Under the pieces are notes generated by a model. It was not told where the DNA came from. It saw nothing but the letters and a program-made list of their open reading frames with translations, and ran no database searches. A stretch of 17,733 bases of DNA from Pseudomonadota bacterium (GTDB lineage: Bacteria > SAR324 > XYD2-FULL-50-16 > JAHJRI01). The translations under genes and the position numbers were made by a program. Where the stretch lies: positions 1 through 17,733 of the forward strand of contig JAKSDL010000498.1 of the NCBI GenBank assembly GCA_022360105.1. The letters are read 5' to 3'. This document shows, piece after piece, positions 9,001 through 12,875 of the stretch (position 1 is the first letter of the stretch; every line of letters starts with the position of its first letter).

Positions 9001-10467
9001 TTCCTTGGTCGTAAGGATGATCAGGTAAAAATTCGTGGCCACCGCATTGAAACCAGGGAAATTGAAAACGTGCTGCTCGCCATGCCGGAAGTCGGTAATG
9101 CTGTCGTAATGGATGAAAAGAATCAATCCGGTGACCTCCAATTGATAGCCTACCTGTTGGCAAAAAATAGCAACGATTTTCCTTCCGAAAAAGTTGTGCG
9201 AAAGAGACTGTCCAAAAAGTTGCCCGAATACATGATGCCTGCGGAAATCCAGGTATTACAATCGTTCCCCACTACAACCAGCGGTAAAATAGATCGCAAT
9301 TCACTTCCAAAAATTGTGGAAAACGTTGCTGCATCTTCTATCACAGAAGATGCTCCTACAGATGTTCAGCAAAAATTGCTTGAGATCTGGAAAAATATTC
9401 TGGGAAAGGAAAACATAAAAGTTACAGACAACTTTTTCGAGATCGGAGGAAATTCACTACTCGCCATCCAGGTCGTTTCCGGAATTTTAAAGGAGTTCAA
9501 CAAAGAAATCCCAATGAGTTTGTTTTTTCGGAACCAGTCCATTGAGGATTTGTCCGGTTTTATTGGAGATGAAGTTAAAGAAACCTATGAAACGCCTTTG
9601 GTCAGTATTCAACCAAAGGGTAGCAAGAGTGCCGTCTTTTGTTTTCATGGAGCCGGAGGCAATGTGATGTGCTTCCAACCCCTGGCAGACCAACTTGGTA
9701 AAAATCGACCTTTGTTCGCCTTGCAATCGATTTTGTTTCCTCATGAAAACCGGACGATTTATGATATGGCAAATGAATACTATTTCGAGATCAGGGAGAA
9801 GCAAAAAAACGGCCCCTATAACCTGGTTGGTTATTGCCTGGGAGGCTGTATTGCCCAGGAAGTTGCGCAACAGTTCCGCAAAGCAGGTGAAGAAGTAAAC
9901 TTAATTCTGCTGGACTCTTACTTGTTAAAACGTTGGCAGATCGGTCTCTGGATGAATTGGACAAAAACTATCTTCAAAATCTTCAAAAGAAAAAGTGAGG
10001 AAGGATACAGCGACTTCCAGGTAGGAAAAAGATTTCGTTGGAAATTGTTTCAAGACTACGTTAACGGCACAGTGGAGCTACATGGCAAGAAAGCGTCTAT
10101 TCCCTATCACAAATATAGCAGCTTGGATCTGGAAGATCGTTACCAACTTGTCACCATTGAATTGAATCGAAAAGGTATACTGAGTGCTCCAATCGAAATG
10201 GAAACCTTGGTTCGTGAGTTCAAGGAATTTGAAGCAAACAATCTGGCTCTGTTAAATTACAAGCCACAGCTTTATGCAGGCAAAACACTTTTAATAACCG
10301 CGGAGGAGGCCTATCAACAACCAGGCATTTACTCCAACAAAGATCACGGATTTGCTGCAACCAATTCGCATTTGGAAATAAAACAGGTCCCGGGAAATCA
10401 CTTCTCGATTTTGACCGATCCCTATGTCGAATTCGTGCCAAAAATCATCGAACACAATGTGGAATAG
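1..10467 (+). CDS. Hybrid PKS-NRPS megasynthase, 5'-truncated (KS end-AT-MT-DH-ER-KR-ACP-C-A-PCP-TE)
   Basis: A single open frame runs from the window edge to a TAG at 10465-10467, giving about 3488 residues; the true start and most of the KS lie upstream. Residues are numbered from the codon at nt 7. The domain order is: KS tail (GTNAHVIIE near residue 27), AT, SAM methyltransferase, DH, a non-catalytic KR half, ER, KR, ACP (Ser2077), C (HHIIIDG, His2279), A, PCP (Ser3150) and TE. The set would add at least one malonate, methylate it at the alpha carbon, reduce the beta-keto group, condense the acyl chain with one amino acid, and release the product. It is a cytosolic enzyme and needs a phosphopantetheinyl transferase, which is not in the window. 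The layout (one fully reducing PKS module plus one NRPS module and TE) recalls fungal highly reducing PKS-NRPS enzymes as well as bacterial modular ones, so whether the module is iterative is open. The PKS-NRPS call is near certain; the product is unknown. Confidence 0.97.
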   Translation: MSVPLNLSEWPNKNTLHRAGVSSFGFSGTNAHVIIEQSPEVPTARQDSRLPGHLLTISARNESSLKQLTGNLKESLSQKTESSISDFCFTSNTGRAHFRHRIGILGSNINELEEALASYLEGKKSPTLYIGAPKQETSSKKVFLFTGQGSQYADMGGQLYQNQPTFRYWMDECARFLEAELESPLLSVIYGENSHLLNHTAYTQPALFALEYSLFQLWKSWGIHPDAVTGHSVGEFTAACAAGIYSLEDGLKLIAARGRLMQSLPAGGGMLAVFATEQQVLEIIAPYSASISLASINGPQSMVVSGSKTSLEQIQLQCDNLAIKTYPLTVSHAFHSPLMEPILEEFARVAKEMTYQQAKIPLISNMTGNVVENVDADHWKHHVREPVRFYDGMLALESMGFKRYLEIGPSPVLTGLGKQCIPNTEARWMASLRRGFEDWGQLLQSLAILYTEGEDIDWNAMYQHTSGYQKVNLPNYPFQRQRYWKTVLPLEDQIKSAAQTFASNKIEKIQPRNVDKKQEALDKLCLAYFTNHLASKQVFREPGAHLKIEELVEQIGLSPRYHQLFLSLLNHLVKKGIIEKKNQDFSVIQVLAEQAIDPLLKNANDLNEESLPLINLIKTCGSHLSEVLDGNKDPIDVLFPGGDFKPLESLYRSTPFSRYYNGVVASIVEKLIDSLPANTQLRLLEIGAGTGSTTASVVPLLPSDRTSYLFTDISEIFLNKARSKFSDYSFITYQTLDIEKDPVKQGFNRHGYDLVIAANVLHATKNINETIKQVKSLLAPGGLLVMWEITEPSPWFDLTFGMVLQDLEDKELRSDSAFLNREQWESLLKNHDFTGFASFPNIEFSKSSIGQQVIMAKTPTTVNKATPAFQAIKKKPIQPSISHDRDYPLLGSRINSPYPTFQNQLSLIDQPYLNDHRLFGTIVFPMTGYLEMGLRAAQELDLDKAVELSSFQFSDALILDEEYPARDIQTIITYEHPDLCTIEYHSHPKDTDDEKPSNWKLHTKGRFSSATDSIEALDDNNLEKNKARCTEPVEVEAFYQELESKGLNYRGQFRSIETLKKGEKTVLAQIKTDQQSINLENGFIVHPGVLDSCFQILGILIANDAAEPSPGIYMPYYLEKFQLFGEIGSVAWCYAKLISDSNEEIVSGSFILYDAGDRQIAAIDNLKLKKIKPHYFRQLHLPKQEDWFYRVQWHADEISKIRLPEPVEETENWLIFVDDPSHVEGLKTALSKTNRHCIVVQTGSTFEKKSNGFLTLDPFNSEGVERCLDNVTQSGNLPLTAILFFGFGGNIKLDSLVTDSISKRQQTLCGGLLYLIQALNKSGISTYPQLFILTQGTQSVDPHDGSTVLDSPLWGLGRNIANEIPDLNCKLIDLDSIEQTSSELLLRELLVDAGTIENQVAFRQNKRFVGHLERYPGKALQASQELPQSPYSLTIDKPGLLGQLKFKPANRRALNSNEVEIEILATGVNFRDLMIAMDIYPGEKASMGVECSGIVTAVGESVTSIHVGDKVIAIASGCYASHVITHMNLVVPKPVSMSFEEAATVLNVFLSAAYPLQELVDLKKGDNILIHSASGGVGLAAIQIAKAKGANIYTTAGKDFKRDYLHTLDLQYVGDSRSLNFADEIFKIAGEETMDVILNSLVGEAIDKSLSLLKPGGHFVELGKTDIRSAEQITALNKDIVYHPLALDVLTRENPELIGKVLNRLSKAFENNEYVPLPKHVFQAEKLVDAFRLMQQANHIGKIVISYRHHLANLKNQEGLTITENSTYLITGGMGGLGLRVARWLMEKGARHILLTCRSKPGPTALPLIEELKQGGVNVQIETCDVSKFEDMKRIIDVVNQSDHPLKGVWHCAGLLEDAVLTNLDWKRFHKVLAAKVEGTWNLHLLTKTSDLDYFVLFSSVASLFGTPGQGNHAAANAFLDSVAHYRQAIGLPALAINWGAWSEIGAAAFKQEDSSLESQGIGFISPDQGIAAMEQALVSAQHQLVVLPISWSTFARSMGDRKLSPLFTKLVQSSPIKKPLVSESAVSNLLEQVRQVPLDQRLDVLKKHLVLRIAEVLGWRKPESLDTTESLIHLGMDSLMAVELKNLIGQDLGGIPLPDTLLLDQPNVDALADYLVKKLPVADSETPKYEEITGQAVIDESTVSSKTDSSQYPLTLAQKGIWALYKMHPSMYAYNVIVGLRIKSELDIQILQECFQELTKRHAALRTKIVTIDNEPFQQVMDHVDLKINIHHIEDAQSDSLKDRVLSCARKPFVLEQGPLVRVDLFQCGQETVLLLVFHHIIIDGASCRILWEELVTMYSAQTSGKPVVMEPLKNTFADYVQKRQNALIDPSNDRHLTYWKNLLKAPLPKLDLPLDYPRPSHFSYNGDSHSFVLDADLVDRIYKFCREENCTLNMLMFAAFEILLARLSGQDDIIIGIGTSGRNFPGFERVVGFFINVLALRGDLSKPVRFRKFLNQTKEMIIESLKHQDYPFQLLTEKLNLPRDPSRPLITQAVLNLQSESMTPASGRQNDSDQTAHLISEPYEIEDQTGEAELTLEIIEQDRTLKGALKYNSDLFRPETIERWTNNFLTLLNAILENPNATIDTLNILNDAERHVLLKEFQGTKVEFPLHKSIVNLFEEQVGRTPDQIALIHDKKQLTYKELDNQANQLAKAILEQKIEQQSVVCVYLGKSPELIISLLAILKTRCIYLPLDTSYPEDRVQFILNDSSAKMVITDQTSSANLSAGIFNGLILDIHSQLNTFDSADAPGIVGKPDDIAYVIYTSGSTGQPKGVQVPNRGIVNVVHDHITEVGINPDDRCLQFCAITFDVSILEYFMPLLAGAGLVLASTETIKDGLKMILYLEEHNVTVASFTASYLKALGQHPLPTVRTLMVGGEPADRKDVHFYARHKNYYNAYGPSECSVCASHYKCSPGAALRTRIPIGKPVRNGEMYVLDEYLNPVPIGVRGEICVAGPGLSVGYLNRPELTEQTFVDHPFKPGKKIYRTGDIGRWLPEGVIEFLGRKDDQVKIRGHRIETREIENVLLAMPEVGNAVVMDEKNQSGDLQLIAYLLAKNSNDFPSEKVVRKRLSKKLPEYMMPAEIQVLQSFPTTTSGKIDRNSLPKIVENVAASSITEDAPTDVQQKLLEIWKNILGKENIKVTDNFFEIGGNSLLAIQVVSGILKEFNKEIPMSLFFRNQSIEDLSGFIGDEVKETYETPLVSIQPKGSKSAVFCFHGAGGNVMCFQPLADQLGKNRPLFALQSILFPHENRTIYDMANEYYFEIREKQKNGPYNLVGYCLGGCIAQEVAQQFRKAGEEVNLILLDSYLLKRWQIGLWMNWTKTIFKIFKRKSEEGYSDFQVGKRFRWKLFQDYVNGTVELHGKKASIPYHKYSSLDLEDRYQLVTIELNRKGILSAPIEMETLVREFKEFEANNLALLNYKPQLYAGKTLLITAEEAYQQPGIYSNKDHGFAATNSHLEIKQVPGNHFSILTDPYVEFVPKIIEHNVE
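418..1290 (+). other. PKS acyltransferase domain, malonyl-CoA type
   Basis: The domain opens with the LFTGQGSQY motif (about residue 142) and carries the catalytic serine in GHSVGE (Ser230). The substrate signature is HAFH at residues 330-333. In the AT family, HAFH predicts malonyl-CoA, whereas YASH predicts methylmalonyl-CoA. This fits the methyltransferase that follows: the alpha-methyl branch would come from SAM, not from the extender unit. A post-AT linker ending NLPNYPFQRQRYW (to about residue 482) leads to the methyltransferase. Confidence 0.93.
1540..2560 (+). other. PKS C-methyltransferase domain
   Basis: Residues about 512-850 form a SAM-dependent methyltransferase. The SAM-binding glycine loop EIGAGTGSTT begins at residue 683. 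It is followed by the acidic strand end LFTDIS, the VIAANVLHATKNI segment and LLAPGGLLVMWE, all typical of PKS C-methyltransferases, which methylate the alpha carbon of the beta-ketoacyl intermediate. It lies directly after the AT linker and before DH. In many reducing PKSs the methyltransferase instead follows DH, so the order here is less usual though not unprecedented. Confidence 0.9.
2650..3530 (+). other. PKS dehydratase domain
   Basis: A double hot-dog dehydratase. The catalytic His914 sits in HRLFGTIVFP, matching HxxxGxxxxP. The catalytic Asp1089 sits in HPGVLDSCFQ in the second hot-dog half. Both catalytic residues are present, so activity is expected: removal of water from the beta-hydroxyacyl-ACP to give the enoyl form. 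The segment after it (nt about 3560-4290, with GLGRNIANEIPDL near its end) looks like the structural, non-catalytic half of a KR, separated from the catalytic half by the inserted ER as in complete reducing modules. Confidence 0.9.
4300..5240 (+). other. PKS enoylreductase domain
   Basis: A zinc-independent medium-chain dehydrogenase/reductase domain between the two KR halves. It shows GVNFRDLMIAMDIYPG at its substrate side and the NADPH loop HSASGGVGLAAIQIA (nt about 4711-4755). It would reduce the enoyl intermediate and set the stereochemistry of the methyl-bearing carbon. The Tyr in the IYPG segment is at the place reported to correlate with ER stereochemistry in modular PKSs; this is a weak hint and not a prediction I would rely on. 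Confidence 0.92.
5280..5840 (+). other. PKS ketoreductase domain (B-type signature, catalytic Tyr replaced by His)
   Basis: The NADPH loop TGGMGGLG begins at residue 1769. Aligned by the spacing seen in characterised PKS KRs, the catalytic tetrad would be Lys1874, Ser1898, position 1911 and Asn1915. Three are canonical, but codon 5737-5739 is CAT, so position 1911 is His and not Tyr (GQGNHAAANAF). The LLEDAVL stretch resembles the LDD motif of B-type KRs, which yield D-configured alcohols. ER and DH in the same module look intact, which suggests the KR still works despite the His. The domain call is secure; activity is not. Confidence 0.9.
6100..6370 (+). other. PKS acyl carrier protein domain
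   Basis: A four-helix carrier domain with the phosphopantetheine site GMDSLMAVEL. The modified serine is Ser2077 (codon 6235-6237). It carries the growing ketide and hands it to the condensation domain that follows after a linker rich in polar residues (nt about 6370-6450). Confidence 0.95.
6450..7790 (+). other. NRPS condensation domain
   Basis: Residues about 2148-2595. The HHxxxDG active site appears as HHIIIDG, with catalytic His2279 and Asp2283. The later GFFINVLALR motif is the usual structural landmark of C domains. By position it joins the ACP-bound polyketide acyl chain to the amino acid on the downstream PCP, forming an amide. No epimerisation or cyclisation signature is seen (the motif is not DxxxxD). 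Confidence 0.95.
7850..9320 (+). other. NRPS adenylation domain, substrate unassigned
   Basis: The core motifs are complete: YVIYTSGSTGQPKG from residue 2759 (A3), FDVSI (A4), NAYGPSE (A5), YRTGDIGRW (A7), GRKDDQVKIRGHRIE (A8) and TTSGKIDR with Lys3094 (A10). Aligning by eye to the GrsA Phe-activating domain gives pocket residues Asp2808, Val2809, Leu2812, Ser2851, Met2872, Gly2874, Ala2895, Val2903, Cys2904 and Lys3094. Asp2808 and Lys3094 indicate an alpha-amino acid substrate. I do not recognise the ten-residue code as matching a known specificity, so the amino acid is left open. Confidence 0.93.
9350..9580 (+). other. NRPS peptidyl carrier protein domain
   Basis: A carrier domain with the thiolation motif DNFFEIGGNSLLAIQ. 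The phosphopantetheine attachment serine is Ser3150 (codon 9454-9456). It holds the amino acid activated by the A domain and then the acyl-aminoacyl product before transfer to the TE. Confidence 0.95.
9600..10464 (+). other. Type I thioesterase domain with Cys nucleophile
   Basis: An alpha/beta-hydrolase of the NRPS/PKS type I TE family. The oxyanion strand is CFHGAGG. The nucleophile elbow reads GYCLGG, with Cys3277 (codon 9835-9837) where Ser is standard. Asp3303 (LILLDSY) and His3465 (GNHFSIL) complete the triad. It releases the product by hydrolysis or by attack of an internal nucleophile. Cys at this place is known in a minority of NRPS TEs and has been linked in some systems to strained-ring formation; here that is only a possibility. 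Confidence 0.93.
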
Positions 10468-10469
10468 AT

Positions 10470-10543
10470 TGTAGGCTGGGTAATTTATTACCCATCAACT
10501 CCCACCAGATCAGCCTGATGGGCAACAAGTTGCCCATCCTACA
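10470..10543. repeat. Pair of 28-nt inverted arms, each a self-complementary hairpin
   Basis: Two 28-nt arms (10470-10497 and 10516-10543) are inverted relative to each other with five mismatches and an 18-nt spacer. Each arm also contains its own perfect 8-bp hairpin with a 2-nt loop: TGGGTAATTTATTACCCA in the left arm and TGGGCAACAAGTTGCCCA in the right. Four of the five mismatches form two compensatory pairs (T-A in one arm, C-G in the other), so the hairpins are kept while the sequence drifts. It starts 3 nt after the PKS-NRPS stop codon. It looks like an extragenic palindromic (REP-like) element; it might also protect or end the PKS-NRPS transcript, though no T-run follows. Confidence 0.8.
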
Positions 10544-10559
10544 TCAAAATATGAAAACC

Positions 10560-10574
10560 GCTGGCAAAGCCGGC
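10560..10574. other. Small GC-rich hairpin and adjoining AT-rich direct repeat in the intergenic region
   Basis: GCTGGC and GCCGGC pair (one G-T wobble) around an AAA loop. No T-run follows, so it is not a convincing terminator by itself. Just after it, the 10-mer TCTAAAATCT occurs twice (10587-10596 and 10601-10610) in a very AT-rich stretch. The function of either element is not apparent. Confidence 0.4.
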
Positions 10575-10609
10575 ACCTCCCGTAAATCTAAAATCTTCAT
10601 TCTAAAATC

Positions 10610-10654
10610 TAAAATAAAAAAAGCCTCCCGCATTTCAAGAATACGAGAGGCTTT
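10610..10654 (-). terminator. Rho-independent terminator of the leftward hdr-flx operon
   Basis: Read on the minus strand, the stem begins AAAGCCTC at 10654 and closes with GAGGCTTT at 10620. It is about 15 bp with two G-U wobbles and a 5-nt loop, followed at once by TTTTTTTATTTT-type sequence. It lies 23 nt beyond the hdrCB stop codon. The plus-strand side lacks a T-run, so it serves the leftward operon. Confidence 0.9.
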
Positions 10655-10676
10655 AGACTAATTGAATGGATGGGAA

Positions 10677-11981
10677 CTAATCATCCAGACCGAAATCTTC
10701 CAGATCCGGTCCCAGGTGAACTCTTTCGTTTTCACCAAGGATTCCCATGGAGAGACAGATCAGCGTCCAAAAATGGATACAGTGATAGTCACCCCCATAG
10801 TGATCTGCAAGATCATGGATTTGTGAATGACAATTATGGCATGGTGTGATCACGTAGTCCGCACCGGTCGCCATTATCTGGTCAAATTTCACTTTACCGT
10901 ATTGGCGTCGCTCATCTTTTCGACCTGACTGTAGAAATCCTCCACCTCCACCGCAGCAGAAATTATTGGAGAGATTCGGGGTCATGTCGACAAAATTTTC
11001 TTCACCAACCAGTTTTTTCAACAAGAACCGCATATCTTCGCCTGCTGAGTCGCCATAAGTTTTTCTAACGAGCTGGCAAGGATCCTGAACGGTGAACTTG
11101 ATTTTTAGATCTTTGTTCCAATCTGAATTAATGGGGAGTTTTCCTTCTCTAACCCATTTGGCATATTCCAATCGAATATCACTGATTTCGAAGCTGTGTG
11201 GAATATTAAATTTTTGCAGTCCAACCTGGAATGCGAATAGCTCGTGGCCTCACTCGGTATTGAGCCAGACCTTGCACCCGAGGTCTTCGACTGCTTTGGC
11301 TTTCAGTCGGATATTCTCTTCCCAGGCTTCGTTATCAGCCAGGAACAGGCAGTAGTTCTCCGCGGCCCATCCTTTGTCACTATAGGTCCAGTCAGCACCA
11401 ACAGTGTGGAGGATTTTCCAAAGAGGTACCATTTCGTCCTCTTCCATTTGCGGCTCACGGGAGTTCTGATTCACGAAGTAGTAAGCACCTTTTTTATTAA
11501 AAGGAGCTTGCAGGTCTTCAAAACCCGGTTGTTCTTCCCTTACTTCTTCCAACAGTTCTTCAACTGTTTCCTGGAACATCTCACCCGTAAGTCCCATAGC
11601 ACTTCGGCTGTCAACACTGTTGCCCACGTCACAGGAATTTCGGATACCTTTCGGTCGCTCGTCCCTCGGCCATGAAGCACGCATGTTGAAAACCAGCTGT
11701 GGAATATTAATACTCATTGGGCAAACATACATACATCTTGTACACATGGTACATGCCCATGCCCATGGGGTTGTGGTCAATTCCTCATCCATTCCCAGCG
11801 CTGCCATTCGGAGCACCTTTCGAGGATCCAGACCATCAATTCCCGTAGCAGGACATCCGGAGGCGCAAGCACCACAGGTTAGACAGGCGTCGAGATTCCC
11901 CTCTTCAGGTAAAATCTTCTTCACCTTATCCAAAAACCTGCTTTTCTTTTTCCCGGATATTTTAATTGCTTCTTCAGTCAT
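10677..11981 (-). CDS. hdrCB: HdrC-HdrB fusion (heterodisulfide reductase-like, CCG domain), predicted selenoprotein with Sec244
   Basis: A 434-residue protein is obtained if the in-frame TGA at 11250-11252 is read as selenocysteine. The N-terminal part is HdrC-like: two [4Fe-4S] sets, Cys33/36/39/43 and Cys77/80/83/87. The C-terminal part is HdrB/HdrD-like: a full CCG motif of Cys302, Cys342-Cys343 and Cys381-x2-Cys384 (spacings 39 and 37) that should bind a noncubane Fe-S cluster. The Sec lies in NTE-U-GHE, where related Fe-S oxidoreductases have ECGH. The preceding CCG half is degenerate, with only Cys211 and the Sec left. The ATG at 11981 follows AAAGGA at 8 nt. It is the last gene of the operon, 31 nt after flxA, and would be the disulfide-reducing arm of the Hdr complex (DsrC-like or other thiol partner). 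Without recoding it would split into a 243-residue HdrC and an orphan HdrB fragment. Confidence 0.88.
11216..11234 (-). promoter_or_regulatory. Predicted bacterial SECIS element of hdrCB
   Basis: Downstream of the UGA on the minus strand, GCATTCCA and TGGACTGC pair over 8 positions with one T-C mismatch and close a GGT loop. The first loop G is the 24th base after the UGA. Bacterial SECIS elements bound by SelB lie a short distance inside the coding region, with G at the first or second loop position; the E. coli fdhF loop also has GGU. The fold was found by eye and not by energy calculation. Confidence 0.78.
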
Positions 11982-12012
11982 TGAATCAATCCTTTAAGAA
12001 ATAGCAAAATTA

Positions 12013-12849
12013 TTACTCATTGGGGAGGTTATTCAATTGTTCCAGGGTGAACACCGGCCCGTCTTTACAAACAAATTTTTCACCGATATTGCAGCGACCG
12101 CAAATACCAATTCCGCATTTCATCCTTTTTTCCAGGGAGTTGATAATGTTGTCGTGCCCATAACCGAGTTTATCGAGAACCGGCTGGGTGAATCGAATCA
12201 TAATAGGAGGTCCGCACACGATTGCGTATGTATCATCATCCGCTGGTGGAGCCTTCTCTTCAGTGATTGTTGGAACAAACCCGACATTGTATTTCCAGTC
12301 CGGATCATCCGTTGCATCCACGGTGATATGCATTTTAATATCACCGGCTGCTTCCCAGGCTTTCAGTTCGTCCTGATATAATAACAAACCAGGAGATCTG
12401 GCACCATAGATAACGTTGATTTCACCGTACTTGTCGCGGTTTTCCAACATATGAACGATGGATGACCTGAGGGTGGTGAAAGCAAATCCACCACCAATGA
12501 TCACCACATTTTTCCCTTCCAGGACTTCCCATGGATAACTGTTTCCGAGTGGACCGCGGATACCCATGACGTCCCCAACCTTCATTTGATGCAGGTAATT
12601 TGTAACCATTCCGGTTTTGTTAACCGTGAACTTCACAAATCCCTTTTCTGTTGGAGAAGAAGCAATTCCGATAGGAATCTCTCCCTTACCTGTAACCGAT
12701 AGTTCTGCGAATTGGCCGGCCTTGTAAGAAAACTTCTCCTCGTCTTCAGGATTCAAAAAGACAAATTTGAATGTCTTTAGATTCTTATCCTCAGTTTCCG
12801 TAATGATCTCATCAATACGGACAGGATATGGCAAATATGGATTTTGCAC
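12013..12849 (-). CDS. flxA: FAD/NAD(P)-binding oxidoreductase with C-terminal [2Fe-2S] site, FlxA-like
   Basis: 278 residues of the ferredoxin-NADP reductase superfamily, resembling hydrogenase gamma, sulfite reductase B (AsrB) and PyrK subunits. The FAD-binding barrel covers residues about 8-105 (PIGIASSP in place of the RxYS motif). The nucleotide-binding loop is VVIIGGGFAFTTLRS at about 115-130. A C-terminal [2Fe-2S] site is formed by Cys245, Cys250, Cys253 and Cys261. It would oxidise NADH or NADPH and pass electrons to FlxB. The start is GTG at 12849-12847, chosen because AAAGGAG sits 7 nt upstream; the nearby ATG is out of frame. It lies 26 nt after flxB, within the same operon. It could equally be called a hydrogenase gamma-type subunit, but no hydrogenase large subunit is visible. 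Confidence 0.88.
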   Translation of the reverse strand: MQNPYLPYPVRIDEIITETEDKNLKTFKFVFLNPEDEEKFSYKAGQFAELSVTGKGEIPIGIASSPTEKGFVKFTVNKTGMVTNYLHQMKVGDVMGIRGPLGNSYPWEVLEGKNVVIIGGGFAFTTLRSSIVHMLENRDKYGEINVIYGARSPGLLLYQDELKAWEAAGDIKMHITVDATDDPDWKYNVGFVPTITEEKAPPADDDTYAIVCGPPIMIRFTQPVLDKLGYGHDNIINSLEKRMKCGIGICGRCNIGEKFVCKDGPVFTLEQLNNLPNE

Positions 12850-12875
12850 AGCATTTCTCCTTTAACGTTTCCTAA

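Noticed and set aside
9487..9870. 127-codon antisense frame within the PKS-NRPS gene
   Set aside because: It lies opposite the strongly conserved PCP and TE coding sequence and has no recognisable motif; a shadow frame.
10470..10543. CRISPR array
   Set aside because: There are only two copies, in inverted and not direct orientation, with an 18-nt spacer and no cas genes.
10677..11981. hdrC and a separate truncated hdrB as two genes, or a pseudogene split by a premature stop
   Set aside because: The stop is TGA, both parts are in the same frame with no other stop, the break falls exactly on a conserved Cys, a SECIS-like stem follows, and the fragment would need a TTG start at 11171 inside conserved sequence.
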